In this document: positions 33,777 through 42,407 of the stretch, in pieces
Position numbering within the stretch: the first letter of the stretch is position 1
Layout of the letters: the number at the start of each line of letters is the position of its first letter
The notes under the pieces: generated by a model
Databases searched by the model: none
Seen by the model: only the letters and a program-made list of their open reading frames with translations
Told to the model about the DNA's origin: nothing
Program-made: the position numbers and the translations under genes
Source: CAXMST01 sp038206985
GTDB lineage: Bacteria > Actinomycetota > Thermoleophilia > Solirubrobacterales > 70-9
NCBI GenBank assembly: GCA_038206985.1
Contig: JBBRAH010000009.1
Span: forward strand, 1-64,000
DNA length: 64,000 nucleotides
Direction of reading: 5' to 3'

Positions 33777-35873
33777 CTAGATGTGGATGATCGGCAGCAT
33801 CAGCAGGGCGACGATGTTCGCCACCTTGATCATCGGGTTGATCGCGGGACCCGCGGTGTCCTTGTAGGGATCACCGACGGTGTCACCGGTCACCGAAGCC
33901 GCATGGGCCTCGGTGCCCTTGCCGCCGTGGGCGCCGTCCTCGATCAGCTTCTTGGCGTTGTCCCAGGCTCCACCACCGGCGGTCATCGCGACCGCCATGA
34001 AGAAGCCGACGACGATCACGCCGATCAGCAGTCCGCCGAGCGCCTGCGCGCTGATCAGACCGACGGCGAGCGGGACCAGGATCGGAATCAGCGACGGGAG
34101 CACCATCTCGCGCTGCGCAGAGGCAGTCACGATCGCGACCGTGTCACCGTAGTCCGGCTTCTCGGTCCCGTCCATGATCCCGGGCTTGTCCCGGAACTGC
34201 TGGCGCACCTGCTCGACGACCTGCGCGGCCGTGCGGCCGACAGCCTCGATCGAGAGCGCAGCGAACAGGTAGACCATCATGCCGCCGATCAACAGGCCGA
34301 TCAGCACCGAGGGCTCGCCCAGGTCGAAGAAGCCGACGAGGTCGAATGCCTTGCCGTCCTCCGCGGCCTGGTCTACCAGCTCGAGCTGGAAGGCCTTGAA
34401 CAGCACCAGCGCCGCGAGAACCGCGGAGCCGATCGCGTAGCCCTTGGTGACCGCCTTGGTCGTGTTGCCGACCGCGTCGAGCGGATCGGTCACGTTGCGG
34501 ACCTCCTCGGGCATGTCCGCCATCTCGGCGATACCACCGGCGTTGTCGGTGATCGGACCGAACGCGTCGAGCGCGACGATCAGACCGGTCAGTGAGAGCT
34601 GCGCCATGACCGCCACGGCGATGCCGTAGATACCGGCGAGCTCGTTGGCGCCGAGCACTGCCAGCGCGATGACGATCGCCGGAGCGGCCGTTGCCTGGAA
34701 GCCCTGCGAGAGCCCCTGGATGATGTTGGTCGCGTGGCCGGTTACCGAGGCCGCCGCGATCGCCTTGACCGGCCGGAAGCGGGTCGAGGTGTAGTAATCG
34801 GTGATCACGAACAGGCCGGCTGTGACGCCGATCCCGATCAGGGCGCATATCCACAGATCGGTGACGCTCGGCGCCGCATCGATGTTGGCCGCGACATAGT
34901 CGAGGTTGCCCATCAACCAGTCGGTGATTGGGTAAAACGCCGCCGCCGAGAGCAGACCGGAGACGATCAGGCCCTTGTAGAGAGCGCCCTCGACGTTGCC
35001 GCTGGCGCTGCGCACGCTCAGTGCGCCGACGATCGAGGCGAGAATCGCCACGCCGCCGATCACCAGCGGATAGATCGCGACGACGCTGGCCTGGCCGTCC
35101 GCACCACCAGTCTGGAAGGTGAGGATGCCGAGCAGCATCACTGCCACCGCGGTGACCGCGTACGTCTCGAACAGGTCGGCTGCCATACCGGCGCAGTCGC
35201 CGACGTTGTCACCGACGTTGTCGGCGATCACGGCCGGGTTACGGGGGTCATCCTCGGGGATGCCCGCCTCGACCTTGCCGACCAGGTCGGCGCCGACGTC
35301 GGCGGCCTTGGTGAAGATGCCACCGCCCAGTCGTGCGAAGACGCTGATCAGCGAACCGCCGAAGCCGAGGCCGATGAGTGCGTCAACGGCCTCCTTCTCG
35401 GTCTGGTCCATCAGGATCAGAACGCCGTAATAGCCGGCGACGCCAAGCAGAGCCAGGCCGACGACCAGCATTCCGGTCACCGAACCGCCCTTGAAGGCCA
35501 CGTCCAGGCCGGCGCCTACGCCGCCCCGCGAAGCCTCGGCGACGCGCGCGTTGGCCCGCACCGAAACGTTCATCCCAATGAAGCCGGCGGCGCCGCTCAG
35601 GATGCCGCCGATGACGAAGCCGATCGCCGTCTCGAAGTTCTGGATGAACGCGAGAGCGATCGCGAGTGGAACCGCGACGATCGCGATGATCAGGTACTGA
35701 CGGTTCAGATAAGCCTTGGCGCCCTCCTGGACGGCCCCGGATATCTCTTGCATCTTCTCGTTGCCCGGTGATTTCGCCAGCAGACGCTGCGTGACGAGAA
35801 TCCCGTAGATGACTCCGGCGCCGGCGCAGACAAGCGCGACGAGGACGCCGTAATCGGTCAGGAACTCAGTCAA
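33777..35873 (-). CDS. hppA: Membrane pyrophosphatase, K+-independent H+-pumping type
   Basis: 698 residues, about 16 membrane helices. The pyrophosphate site includes DVGADLVGKVE at residues 192-202 and the Asp-rich DNVGDNVGDCAGM near 218-230. The cation signature is GNTTKAVTKG with Lys473 and Thr476, which by established family rules marks K+-independent proton pumps rather than K+-dependent or Na+ pumps. It couples PPi hydrolysis to proton export at the cytoplasmic membrane. The start is a TTG at 35873 with GGAGG 9 nt upstream. It follows a DUF1844 gene and ends at a strong terminator, so it may be the last gene of the long tsa-rex series or separately transcribed. Confidence 0.95.
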   Translation of the reverse strand: MTEFLTDYGVLVALVCAGAGVIYGILVTQRLLAKSPGNEKMQEISGAVQEGAKAYLNRQYLIIAIVAVPLAIALAFIQNFETAIGFVIGGILSGAAGFIGMNVSVRANARVAEASRGGVGAGLDVAFKGGSVTGMLVVGLALLGVAGYYGVLILMDQTEKEAVDALIGLGFGGSLISVFARLGGGIFTKAADVGADLVGKVEAGIPEDDPRNPAVIADNVGDNVGDCAGMAADLFETYAVTAVAVMLLGILTFQTGGADGQASVVAIYPLVIGGVAILASIVGALSVRSASGNVEGALYKGLIVSGLLSAAAFYPITDWLMGNLDYVAANIDAAPSVTDLWICALIGIGVTAGLFVITDYYTSTRFRPVKAIAAASVTGHATNIIQGLSQGFQATAAPAIVIALAVLGANELAGIYGIAVAVMAQLSLTGLIVALDAFGPITDNAGGIAEMADMPEEVRNVTDPLDAVGNTTKAVTKGYAIGSAVLAALVLFKAFQLELVDQAAEDGKAFDLVGFFDLGEPSVLIGLLIGGMMVYLFAALSIEAVGRTAAQVVEQVRQQFRDKPGIMDGTEKPDYGDTVAIVTASAQREMVLPSLIPILVPLAVGLISAQALGGLLIGVIVVGFFMAVAMTAGGGAWDNAKKLIEDGAHGGKGTEAHAASVTGDTVGDPYKDTAGPAINPMIKVANIVALLMLPIIHI

Positions 35874-35910
35874 GTTCTCTTCCCTCCATGCTGTGGGTGT
35901 TCAAAGCAAA

Positions 35911-35941
35911 GCCGCCCCGGGGTACGAAACAAAAGGGCGGC
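35911..35941 (-). terminator. Hairpin upstream of hppA (terminator or attenuator)
   Basis: On the minus strand GCCGCCC (35935-35941) pairs with GGGCGGC (35911-35917), followed by the T-rich TTTGCTTTG. A smaller hairpin (GCGGC/GCCGC, 35983-35997) follows the DUF1844 stop directly. Together they may end the upstream transcript or act in the hppA leader. Confidence 0.35.
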
Positions 35942-36002
35942 CGCAAAAGCCGAGGCAGTGTAGCCACAGAGGGCGGCGGAATGCGGCGTAGTGCCGCTTT
36001 TC

Positions 36003-36443
36003 CTATGAGCCAGGCGTCCACAGGCGCGATGCCTGCCCGCCGGCACCACCTGAGGGAGCTTCAGGTCCCGGAGCGGGAGCCTGTCCACCGGGCTCGGGCG
36101 CGGCGCCCGGAGCGCCTTGATCCGCATGCTGGGCATACATCATCTGAATCTGGGAGAGCGCGTTGCGCACCTCCTGCTGAGGCTCTGGCTCGAGCAGATC
36201 TACAAGGGCGCGAACGGCCTCGATGCCAACCCTGGCCTGCTCGAGATCGCGCTCGTCCTCCTTGCCGATACGCCTCGCCGCGAGGTTGAGGATGCTGACC
36301 ACGCTCTGCGTGACCACGTCCTGGACGCGCACGGAGCGCATCTCCTCCTCCATCTGGCGCAGCATCTCCTGCTGCTCGGCACTCAACTCCTGCTCCCCAC
36401 CGGGCGGCATGCCCCCGGGGCCTGACTGCGGCTGATCGCTCAT
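36003..36443 (-). CDS. DUF1844-like protein
   Basis: 146 residues from the ATG at 36443. The centre (VVTQSVVSILNLAARRIGKE, then DLEQARVGIEAVRALVDLLE, residues about 42-90) matches the short helical DUF1844 pattern. Flanks are low-complexity, with Gln/Glu-rich N-terminus and Pro/Gly/Ala-rich C-terminus. Function is unknown. It follows the ybdK-like ligase by 35 nt on the same strand. Confidence 0.65.
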   Translation of the reverse strand: MSDQPQSGPGGMPPGGEQELSAEQQEMLRQMEEEMRSVRVQDVVTQSVVSILNLAARRIGKEDERDLEQARVGIEAVRALVDLLEPEPQQEVRNALSQIQMMYAQHADQGAPGAAPEPGGQAPAPGPEAPSGGAGGQASRLWTPGS

Positions 36444-36478
36444 GCGGAGGACCCTAGTACACGGCCGACGGCGCCCAC

Positions 36479-37663
36479 CTAGCCGGGGGCCGGGGCCTGC
36501 TCGCCGGCGCGGTCCGGCACGTAGCTGCGGGCGGTCAACTCGATCGACTCGCGATAGATCTCCGGAACGCTCAGGCCCTCGGCCATCGCAGTCCGGGCGC
36601 GCTGGGAGCCGTTGAGGCCGCTGGGTTCGGCCTCCAGACCGAGCGCCTCCCGCGCCGGCGCGGTCCACGTGAGCAACTGCTCGACCGCCTCGGCGGCCTC
36701 GATCTCGCGGCCCGCGCCGAAGTCGATGAAGCGCCCGTCGAGCCCGAAGCGGATCGCCCGCCAGAGGTTCTCCTCGATCTCACGCGCGCGCATCGGCTCG
36801 GTCAGGCTGCCGTCGTCGTAGTCCAGCGCCGACTGCGCCACGCAGGCCATCAGCAGGGCGGCGAGCCGCAGGGACTCCTCACCGCCGCTCTGGGCGTCAC
36901 AGATCCGCACCTCGACGGTGCCGAACGCGTGGTGAGGCCGCACGCTCCACCACAGCTGCGTCGATTCGACGACCGAGCCCGTGCGCTCCAGCAGGCCGAC
37001 GAAGTCGGCGTACTCGGCCCAGGTGCGGAACGGCTCGTGGATGCCGCAGCGGGGGAATGTGCGGGTGAAGATCTGGGTGCGAACCGAGGCGAGGCCCGTG
37101 TCGCGGCCATCGAGGAACGGCGAGTTGGAGGAGATCGCGAGCAGGACCGGCAGCACCGAGCGCAGGTGGTCACAGACCGCGATCGCCCGGTCCGCGCCAC
37201 GGACGCCGACGTGCGCGTGCAGGCTCCAGGTCTGGTTGCGCTGCGCGACCCAGCCCAGGTCGTGGCGCAGCCGCTGGTAGTGCGGCGTATCAATGATCTC
37301 CTGATCGAGGTAGTTGGCCCAGGGGTGGGTCCCCATCGCCGCCAGGCTGACGCCCATCCGGTCGGCGAGAGCGAAGAGCCGGCGGCGGCGGTCGGTCTGG
37401 CGCTCGATCGCCTCGGCGAAGCTCTCGGCCCGGCCCGAGCGGATCTCGATCTCGGTGTCGATCAGCTCGCCGCGAGCGGCATCGGCGAGAACCTCGTCCT
37501 CGGCGCAGGCGGCGATCATCGCGTCGAAACGGTGCTCGAGCTCCAGCGTGGCCGGATCGAGGATCGCGAACTCCTCCTCGATCGCGACGGTGAAGTCGGT
37601 CGAATCCTCGAAGTGCTCGCGGGCCAGATCGAGGTCGAGGCTCTCGGAACCTGCCTGCTTCAA
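36479..37663 (-). CDS. Carboxylate-amine ligase, glutamate-cysteine ligase 2 family (YbdK-like)
   Basis: 394 residues from a TTG at 37663, which has GAGG 6 nt upstream and lies 8 nt after the rex stop. Family signs are FTVAIEEEFAILDP at residue 24, TEIEIRSGRAES near 70, SLHAHVGVRG near 150 and a C-terminal FGTVEVRICD near 245. GCS2 enzymes ligate glutamate to cysteine or other amines with ATP. Actinobacteria that make mycothiol often keep such genes with uncertain substrates. Its place directly after rex and glutaredoxin suggests a thiol or redox role. Confidence 0.85.
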   Translation of the reverse strand: MKQAGSESLDLDLAREHFEDSTDFTVAIEEEFAILDPATLELEHRFDAMIAACAEDEVLADAARGELIDTEIEIRSGRAESFAEAIERQTDRRRRLFALADRMGVSLAAMGTHPWANYLDQEIIDTPHYQRLRHDLGWVAQRNQTWSLHAHVGVRGADRAIAVCDHLRSVLPVLLAISSNSPFLDGRDTGLASVRTQIFTRTFPRCGIHEPFRTWAEYADFVGLLERTGSVVESTQLWWSVRPHHAFGTVEVRICDAQSGGEESLRLAALLMACVAQSALDYDDGSLTEPMRAREIEENLWRAIRFGLDGRFIDFGAGREIEAAEAVEQLLTWTAPAREALGLEAEPSGLNGSQRARTAMAEGLSVPEIYRESIELTARSYVPDRAGEQAPAPG

Positions 37664-37671
37664 GGGGTGCC

Positions 37672-38391
37672 TCAGGTCAGATAGAAGTAGAGCGCGTAGA
37701 GCAGGTCCACGGCCGGAGAGGAGGTGTGCACGGTGACCTCGGGAGGCATCTCGAGGAGCTGCTCGGAGTAGTTGAAGATGATCTTGACCCCCGCCTCGAC
37801 CAGCTTGTCGGCGACCTCCTGGGCGGAGTCAGCGGGAACCGCCATCACCCCGACCACGATCTCCTCCTTCTTGACGAACTTGTCGAGATCGTCGATCGAG
37901 CGCACCGGGACGCCACCGAACTCCTTGCCGACGAGCCGCTTGGAGCTGTCGAAGATCGAGACGATGCGGAAGCCGTGGTCAGCGAAGATGTCGGAGGAGG
38001 CGATCGCCTGGCCCAGGTTGCCGGCGCCGAAGAGGGCGATGTTGTGCTGGCCGGAGGTGCGCAGAATCTTGCGGATCTCCTCGACCAGGGACTCGACCCG
38101 GTAGCCGACGCCACGCTTGCCGAACTTGCCGAAGCCCGATAGATCACGGCGGATCTGCGTGGAGTTGATGTGGGTCCAGGAGGCGAGTTCCTGCGAGGAG
38201 ATCGTCTCGCGGCCCATCTTGCGGGCCTGGATCAGGACCTGCAGATAGCGCGAGAGCCGCGCTGCGACGCCGAGCGAGAGTCGATCGCCGTCGGCGGCGG
38301 CAGCTCCGGCAAGAGCGCTGATTCCGGTCTCGAGATCTTCCCCGGCGGCTTCGGAAGCATCGCCGGCAGGGGCTGAGGGACGGGCGCTCAT
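37672..38391 (-). CDS. rex: Redox-sensing transcriptional repressor Rex
   Basis: 239 residues. After about 35 low-complexity residues there is a winged helix (RLSRYLQVLIQARK, SSQELASWTHINSTQIRRDL, FGKFGKRGVGY), then a Rossmann domain with ALFGAGNLGQAIA near 120 and a C-terminal swap helix. Rex dimers bind DNA at low NADH/NAD+ and release it when NADH rises, de-repressing respiratory and fermentative genes. I found no clear Rex box (TTGTG-N6-CACAA) in the window. It overlaps the glutaredoxin gene by ATGA. Confidence 0.95.
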   Translation of the reverse strand: MSARPSAPAGDASEAAGEDLETGISALAGAAAADGDRLSLGVAARLSRYLQVLIQARKMGRETISSQELASWTHINSTQIRRDLSGFGKFGKRGVGYRVESLVEEIRKILRTSGQHNIALFGAGNLGQAIASSDIFADHGFRIVSIFDSSKRLVGKEFGGVPVRSIDDLDKFVKKEEIVVGVMAVPADSAQEVADKLVEAGVKIIFNYSEQLLEMPPEVTVHTSSPAVDLLYALYFYLT

Positions 38392-38672
38392 GCCTGCACG
38401 GTACCGAGCCGGGCGCGCAGGGCATCGGCAGCTTCGTCGTCGAACATCAGCTCGGAGACCCGGACGCCGTCCACCTCGACCACCGGAATCAGCTCCAGCA
38501 GCTTGCGATGCAGGATCTCGCTGCTCTCGATATCGACCTCGTGCAGCTCGAAGCGCAGGCCGTCGGCGTGCAGCGTGAGCAGGGCGTCGCGCGCCTCCTC
38601 GCAGAGGTGGCAGCCGGGCCGGCTGTAGAGCACCACCTGACCCCCGGGCAATGCGGAATCGGTCTCGCTCAC
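38388..38672 (-). CDS. Glutaredoxin-like thiol-disulfide protein
   Basis: 94 residues, a thioredoxin-fold protein with VVLYSRPGCHLCEEARDAL (CHLC redox motif at residues 21-24) and LIPVVEVDG, containing the cis-Pro, near 61. It is the short glutaredoxin/DUF836-type. It overlaps both neighbours by 4 nt (tsaD upstream, rex downstream), so its expression is fixed to both. Confidence 0.88.
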   Translation of the reverse strand: MSETDSALPGGQVVLYSRPGCHLCEEARDALLTLHADGLRFELHEVDIESSEILHRKLLELIPVVEVDGVRVSELMFDDEAADALRARLGTVQA

Positions 38673-39679
38673 GCGGCCGACCGGGCGCTCGGAGTGGCGT
38701 CGAGATGCAGATAGTCCGGGTAGGGGATCCGCTCGAGGAAGCGCGCGGCCGAGCCGATCATCGCGGCGTTGTCGGTGCAGAGCTCGACCGGGACCAGCTT
38801 CAGGCGTACACCGCGCTGCTCGCAGAGCTCCGCGGCCCGGCGCCGTAGCAGCGTGTTGGCGGCCACGCCGCCGCCGAGCACCACGGTGGCCGGCTCGCGG
38901 CGCTCGATCGCGCGGCCGAGCTTGGCGATCAACTGGCCCACGACGGCCGCCTCATAGCCGGCGGCCAGGTCGGCGCGGCGCCCGAGCACGGCATCGGGGC
39001 CGAGCTCCTCGGCGATGTAGACGAGGGCGGTCTTCAGTCCGCTGAAGCTGAAGTCGAGGCCGGGGTCGCGGCTCATCGCAACTGGAAAGCTGAAGGCGTC
39101 GGGGTTACCGCCTGCCGCCTGCCGCTGAATCGCCGGGCCGCCCGGGTAGCCGAGGCCGAGCAGGCGAGCGCCCTTGTCCAGGGCCTCGCCCGCCGCATCG
39201 TCGAGAGTCTGGCCGAGGACCTCGAAGCCGTCGCGCTCCTCGGCTGCCGCGAGCAGGGTGTGGCCGCCGCTGGCGATCAAGGCGAGTAGCGGGGGCTCCG
39301 CCGGCTCGGGGTCCAGATAGGCCGCAGCGATGTGGCCGAGCAGGTGGTCCACCGGGATCAATGGCTTGCGCGCCGAGGCCGCCAGGGCCTTGGCGGTGCT
39401 GACGCCGATCAGCAGCGCGCCGATCAGCCCGGGGTTGGTGGTCACCGCGAAGGCCTCGATGTCTGCCAGCCCGCATCCGGCTTCGGCAAGCGCGGCCTCG
39501 ACGACGCCGTTGACGAGCTCGACGTGGTGGCGCGAGGCGACCTCCGGTACGACGCCGCCGTATCGCTCGTGCAGGCTGGCCTGCGAGGAGATCACGTTGC
39601 TGAGCGCTCTGGGGCCGTCGACGACAGCGGCGCAGGTGTCGTCGCAGCTCGTCTCGATGGCGAGGATCGGGCCGCTCAC
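38669..39679 (-). CDS. tsaD: tRNA threonylcarbamoyladenosine transferase TsaD
   Basis: 336 residues from the GTG at 39679, which overlaps the rimI stop (GTGA). It has ILAIETSCDDTCAAVVD at the N-terminus, GGVVPEVASRHHVELV with metal-binding His near 50, LIASGGHTLL near 138, FSFSGLKTA and VLGGGVAANTLLR near 265, all TsaD family marks. It transfers threonylcarbamoyl to A37 of ANN-decoding tRNAs together with TsaB and TsaE. Confidence 0.96.
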   Translation of the reverse strand: MSGPILAIETSCDDTCAAVVDGPRALSNVISSQASLHERYGGVVPEVASRHHVELVNGVVEAALAEAGCGLADIEAFAVTTNPGLIGALLIGVSTAKALAASARKPLIPVDHLLGHIAAAYLDPEPAEPPLLALIASGGHTLLAAAEERDGFEVLGQTLDDAAGEALDKGARLLGLGYPGGPAIQRQAAGGNPDAFSFPVAMSRDPGLDFSFSGLKTALVYIAEELGPDAVLGRRADLAAGYEAAVVGQLIAKLGRAIERREPATVVLGGGVAANTLLRRRAAELCEQRGVRLKLVPVELCTDNAAMIGSAARFLERIPYPDYLHLDATPSARSAA

Positions 39680-40152
39680 CCGTCCGGCTCCCCGAACCAC
39701 ATGATCATCGCGTCCTCGCCGTTGTCGTGGTAATAGCCGAGACGCCTGCCGGCCGGACTGAAGCCAAGCTGCTTGTACATCTCGATCGCTCCGCTGTTCG
39801 AGAGCCGCACCTCGAGGGTATAGCGCTCCTGTTGGCCGCCCTCGTCGAACATCCTTACAACCAGCGCCCGGGCGACTCCACGGCGGCGCGACGGTGAATC
39901 GACCGCGATGTTCATCAGGTGCCAGATGTCGGCGTAGCGGGAGCAGACCAGGTAGCCGACGAGGGCGTCGGCTTCCTCGGCCGCGAGGCATACCCCGGAT
40001 GGCTTGGAAAGCTCGAGCACGAACATCGCCAGCGACCATGGAGCGGGAAAGGAGCGGCGCTCGATTGCCAGTACCGAGGGCAGGTCGCTGTATGCGAGGC
40101 GGCGCACCACGAGGCCGGAGTGCTCGGCGCGGGTTTGATCAGTTGCGGCCAT
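39676..40152 (-). CDS. rimI: Ribosomal-protein-alanine N-acetyltransferase RimI
   Basis: 158 residues, one GNAT domain: MNIAVDSPSRRRGVARALV near residue 85 contains the acetyl-CoA-binding R/Q-x-x-G-x-G/A, and NSGAIEMYKQLGF near 122. Its position between tsaB and tsaD is the classical RimI context. It acetylates the N-terminus of ribosomal protein S18 and perhaps others. The start overlaps the tsaB 3' end by 14 nt. Confidence 0.9.
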   Translation of the reverse strand: MAATDQTRAEHSGLVVRRLAYSDLPSVLAIERRSFPAPWSLAMFVLELSKPSGVCLAAEEADALVGYLVCSRYADIWHLMNIAVDSPSRRRGVARALVVRMFDEGGQQERYTLEVRLSNSGAIEMYKQLGFSPAGRRLGYYHDNGEDAMIMWFGEPDG

Positions 40153-40837
40153 CGCGCTCCCGCCACAGTTCGGCGTCCGGTTTCCTCAGGTACAGGGGCT
40201 TCACGTCCTCGGCGCGCTGCGGTTGCACACGCCGCGCCGCGATACAAAGTCCGGCGGCCGAGATCCGGTGGACGGGATCCGCGTCAGCCGCCACCTCGAC
40301 TCCGATCGCCTCAAGTTCGCCGCGGAATCGTATCGCCCCGTCGCCGGCAGCAATCGGCGCTGTGAGGCCCTGGGCGAGCTCGGGCAAGGCGTCCGGCGTG
40401 GCCAGCCCGGGGTCGCCCGGGACCGGTGATCCGGAGCGCTGGAGCGCCGCATAGAGCTCCCCTCGCCGGGCGTCGAGGACCGCCAGAAGATCGCGTTCCG
40501 GGTCCGCCCCGGCCGCGAGTGCCACGAGCAGTGCATCGGTGGTGTGGATCGCGCGCAACGGCAGGCCGCGTGCCTGGGCCAACCCGCGCGCCGTGGCCAC
40601 GCCGATCCGGACCCCGGTGAACGAACCCGGTCCGACTCCAACGGCGAGCTCATCGATGCGCTCCCATCCCCCGGCGGAGGCAGCAACCCGCTCGATCGCA
40701 GCCAGGAGCGCCGCCGCGTGCTGCGGGCGCCCGTTGGCACCCGGCCCGATCTGGACCTCGGCCAGCACGCTCTCGCCCTCGCAGGCCGCCACAGAGGTGT
40801 CGCCGGTGGCGGTGTCGAGTCCCAGGATCACGGTCAT
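40139..40837 (-). CDS. tsaB: t6A biosynthesis protein TsaB
   Basis: 232 residues from the ATG at 40837. The N-terminus ILGLDTATGDTSVA, then VGVGPGSFTGVRIGVATARGLA near 68 and LLAVLDARRGELYAAL near 120 identify the ASKHA-like TsaB. It dimerises with TsaD and is needed for t6A formation. It is coupled to tsaE (ATGA overlap). Confidence 0.93.
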   Translation of the reverse strand: MTVILGLDTATGDTSVAACEGESVLAEVQIGPGANGRPQHAAALLAAIERVAASAGGWERIDELAVGVGPGSFTGVRIGVATARGLAQARGLPLRAIHTTDALLVALAAGADPERDLLAVLDARRGELYAALQRSGSPVPGDPGLATPDALPELAQGLTAPIAAGDGAIRFRGELEAIGVEVAADADPVHRISAAGLCIAARRVQPQRAEDVKPLYLRKPDAELWRERDGRN

Positions 40838-41310
40838 GAAGAGCCCGTCTCGCGAATCCTGATCCGGCGCTGGTCGCGGCCCGCGTGCTCGAGCTCGATT
40901 TCGTAGCGGGCACCTGAGAGCTCGCGATCGGACGCGCCGCCCTCGCCGAGCGCCACGGCCGGCCACTCGACGAATGAGATCGTCGTCGCATTGACGTAGT
41001 CGTCGAGCAGGCCAGGCTCCTCCTCATCGAGCGAGCCGAGGCGGTAGAGGTCGAGGTGGGCGAGGTCCGGGGCCCCCTCCCGCGGATACAGGCGGCCCAG
41101 AGTGAACGTCGGTGATGTGACCGGACCCTCGATACCGAGCGCCCGACAGGCACCGCGCACGAAGGTCGTCTTGCCTGCCCCGAGCCCGCCGCTGATCAGG
41201 ACCACGTCACCGGCCCCCAGGCCCGCAGCGATGGCGGCCGCCAGAGCCTCGGTCTCGCCGGGGCCTTCACTCATCCTCGACTGTTCGGTGCGTTCGGTGC
41301 CGTCTGCCAT
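40834..41310 (-). CDS. tsaE: t6A biosynthesis ATPase TsaE
   Basis: 158 residues; an ATG at 41274 would shorten it by 12. It has Walker A GGLGAGKTTFVRG near residue 41, VTSPTFTLGRLY near 65, HLDLYRL and FVEWPAVA, the standard TsaE pattern. It hydrolyses ATP to reset the TsaBD complex. A TGTAAT hexamer lies 7 nt before the ATG, so an internal start of transcription with almost no leader is possible here. Confidence 0.93.
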   Translation of the reverse strand: MADGTERTEQSRMSEGPGETEALAAAIAAGLGAGDVVLISGGLGAGKTTFVRGACRALGIEGPVTSPTFTLGRLYPREGAPDLAHLDLYRLGSLDEEEPGLLDDYVNATTISFVEWPAVALGEGGASDRELSGARYEIELEHAGRDQRRIRIRETGSS

Positions 41311-41359
41311 GCCGGCAATTACACACGCACCGGGCCTGCAAACGCGGCTCGCCGCGAGC

Positions 41360-42043
41360 TCAGCGGCGGAAGATGTCCAATTGCTCGGTGTCGGGGCCGC
41401 CGGCGGCCGGGGCCGAGGGGGCGCTGGTGGGGCGGCCGGGGGGCGGCTGGGGCGCGGGCGCCGCCAGCAGTTCGCGGAGCGCCCGGAAGTCCTCGGTGAG
41501 CGTCTCGCGCATACGCGGGGTGCGCAGCGCCGCGGCGGGGTGCAGCAGCGGGAAGATCTGCACGGTCCGGCCGCCCAGTTCGTGCTTCTGGGGTACGCCG
41601 CGAACCCTCGTGATCCCGGCCGGGTTGCCGGTCAGCAGCTTCGTGGCGAAGTTGCCCAGCGTCGCAACGACCTTTGGCTCAATCAGCTCGACCTGGCGGA
41701 ACAGGTACGGCTTGCAGGTCTCGATCTCGAGCGGCTCCGGGTCCCTGTTGCCCGGCGGCCGGCACTTGAGCACGTTGGCGATGAACACGTCATCGCGGCT
41801 CAGCCCGATGCCCTCGAGCAGCTCGCCAAGCAGGCTGCCCGCGCGGCCGACGAACGGCAGACCCTGCCGATCCTCGTCGGCGCCCGGCGCCTCGCCGATG
41901 AACATCAGCTCGGCGTTCGCATCGCCGGCCCCGAAAACGACCTTGGTCCGGGTCTGGCTCAGCTCGCACTTCGTGCACTCGGACGCCTCGTGGAAGACCT
42001 CGACCAGGCGCTCGCGCCGGGCTGTGACTCCGGCATCGCTCAC
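41360..42043 (-). CDS. Family 4 iron-sulfur uracil-DNA glycosylase
   Basis: 227 residues from the GTG at 42043, overlapping the FmdB-like stop (GTGA). Motif 1 is GEAPGADED near residue 50; motif 3 is HPAAALR near 170. Four Cys (C23 and C26 in ECTKCEL, plus one in LKCRPPGN and one in IETCKPY) form the family's [4Fe-4S] site. It excises uracil from DNA arising from cytosine deamination. A Pro/Ala-rich tail of about 35 residues follows the domain. Confidence 0.9.
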   Translation of the reverse strand: MSDAGVTARRERLVEVFHEASECTKCELSQTRTKVVFGAGDANAELMFIGEAPGADEDRQGLPFVGRAGSLLGELLEGIGLSRDDVFIANVLKCRPPGNRDPEPLEIETCKPYLFRQVELIEPKVVATLGNFATKLLTGNPAGITRVRGVPQKHELGGRTVQIFPLLHPAAALRTPRMRETLTEDFRALRELLAAPAPQPPPGRPTSAPSAPAAGGPDTEQLDIFRR

Positions 42044-42306
42044 TTCGGTGGCTTTCCTTTCGCGCGGCCCCGGTCGAGGCTGCGCTGGAAGCGCTCGCGC
42101 GCCCCGCCCCGGTCGGTGCCCCGCTTGGTCTCCATGCGGCGCTGCTGATTCGTCGTCGGCTGGCGGCTGAGCAAGCCAAATCCCGTGATCTTGCGCTCTG
42201 CGCCCGGGGCCCCGCAGATCCGGCACTCGATCACGGTGGCGTCGGCGGTCTCGAAGGACTCGAAGCGCTCCCCGCACGCCCCGCATTCGTAGTCGTAATT
42301 CGGCAC
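42040..42306 (-). CDS. FmdB-type zinc-ribbon protein
   Basis: 88 residues from the GTG at 42306: PNYDYECGACGERFESFE, then ECRICGAPG give the CxxC...CxxC zinc ribbon of FmdB-family putative regulators. The C-terminal 35 residues are basic (QQRRMETKRGTDRGG...). The family's role is unsettled. It is the first gene of the minus-strand series running to hppA. Confidence 0.85.
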   Translation of the reverse strand: MPNYDYECGACGERFESFETADATVIECRICGAPGAERKITGFGLLSRQPTTNQQRRMETKRGTDRGGARERFQRSLDRGRAKGKPPK

Positions 42307-42371
42307 CGGTCGATCGTAGTCGAGGAGGATGACGCGGCGTCGAATCCGCGCGGTGAGTCGCGACCAGCGCC

Positions 42372-42377
42372 TATACT
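42372..42377 (+). promoter_or_regulatory. Probable -10 hexamer of the pantothenate operon
   Basis: TATACT lies 31 nt before the GTG at 42408, predicting transcription from about 42384. No strong -35 is seen. It supports the GTG rather than the downstream ATG at 42504 as a possible start. Confidence 0.4.
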
Positions 42378-42407
42378 TGCCGCAACGGCTTCCGGCCACG
42401 ACCCGGG

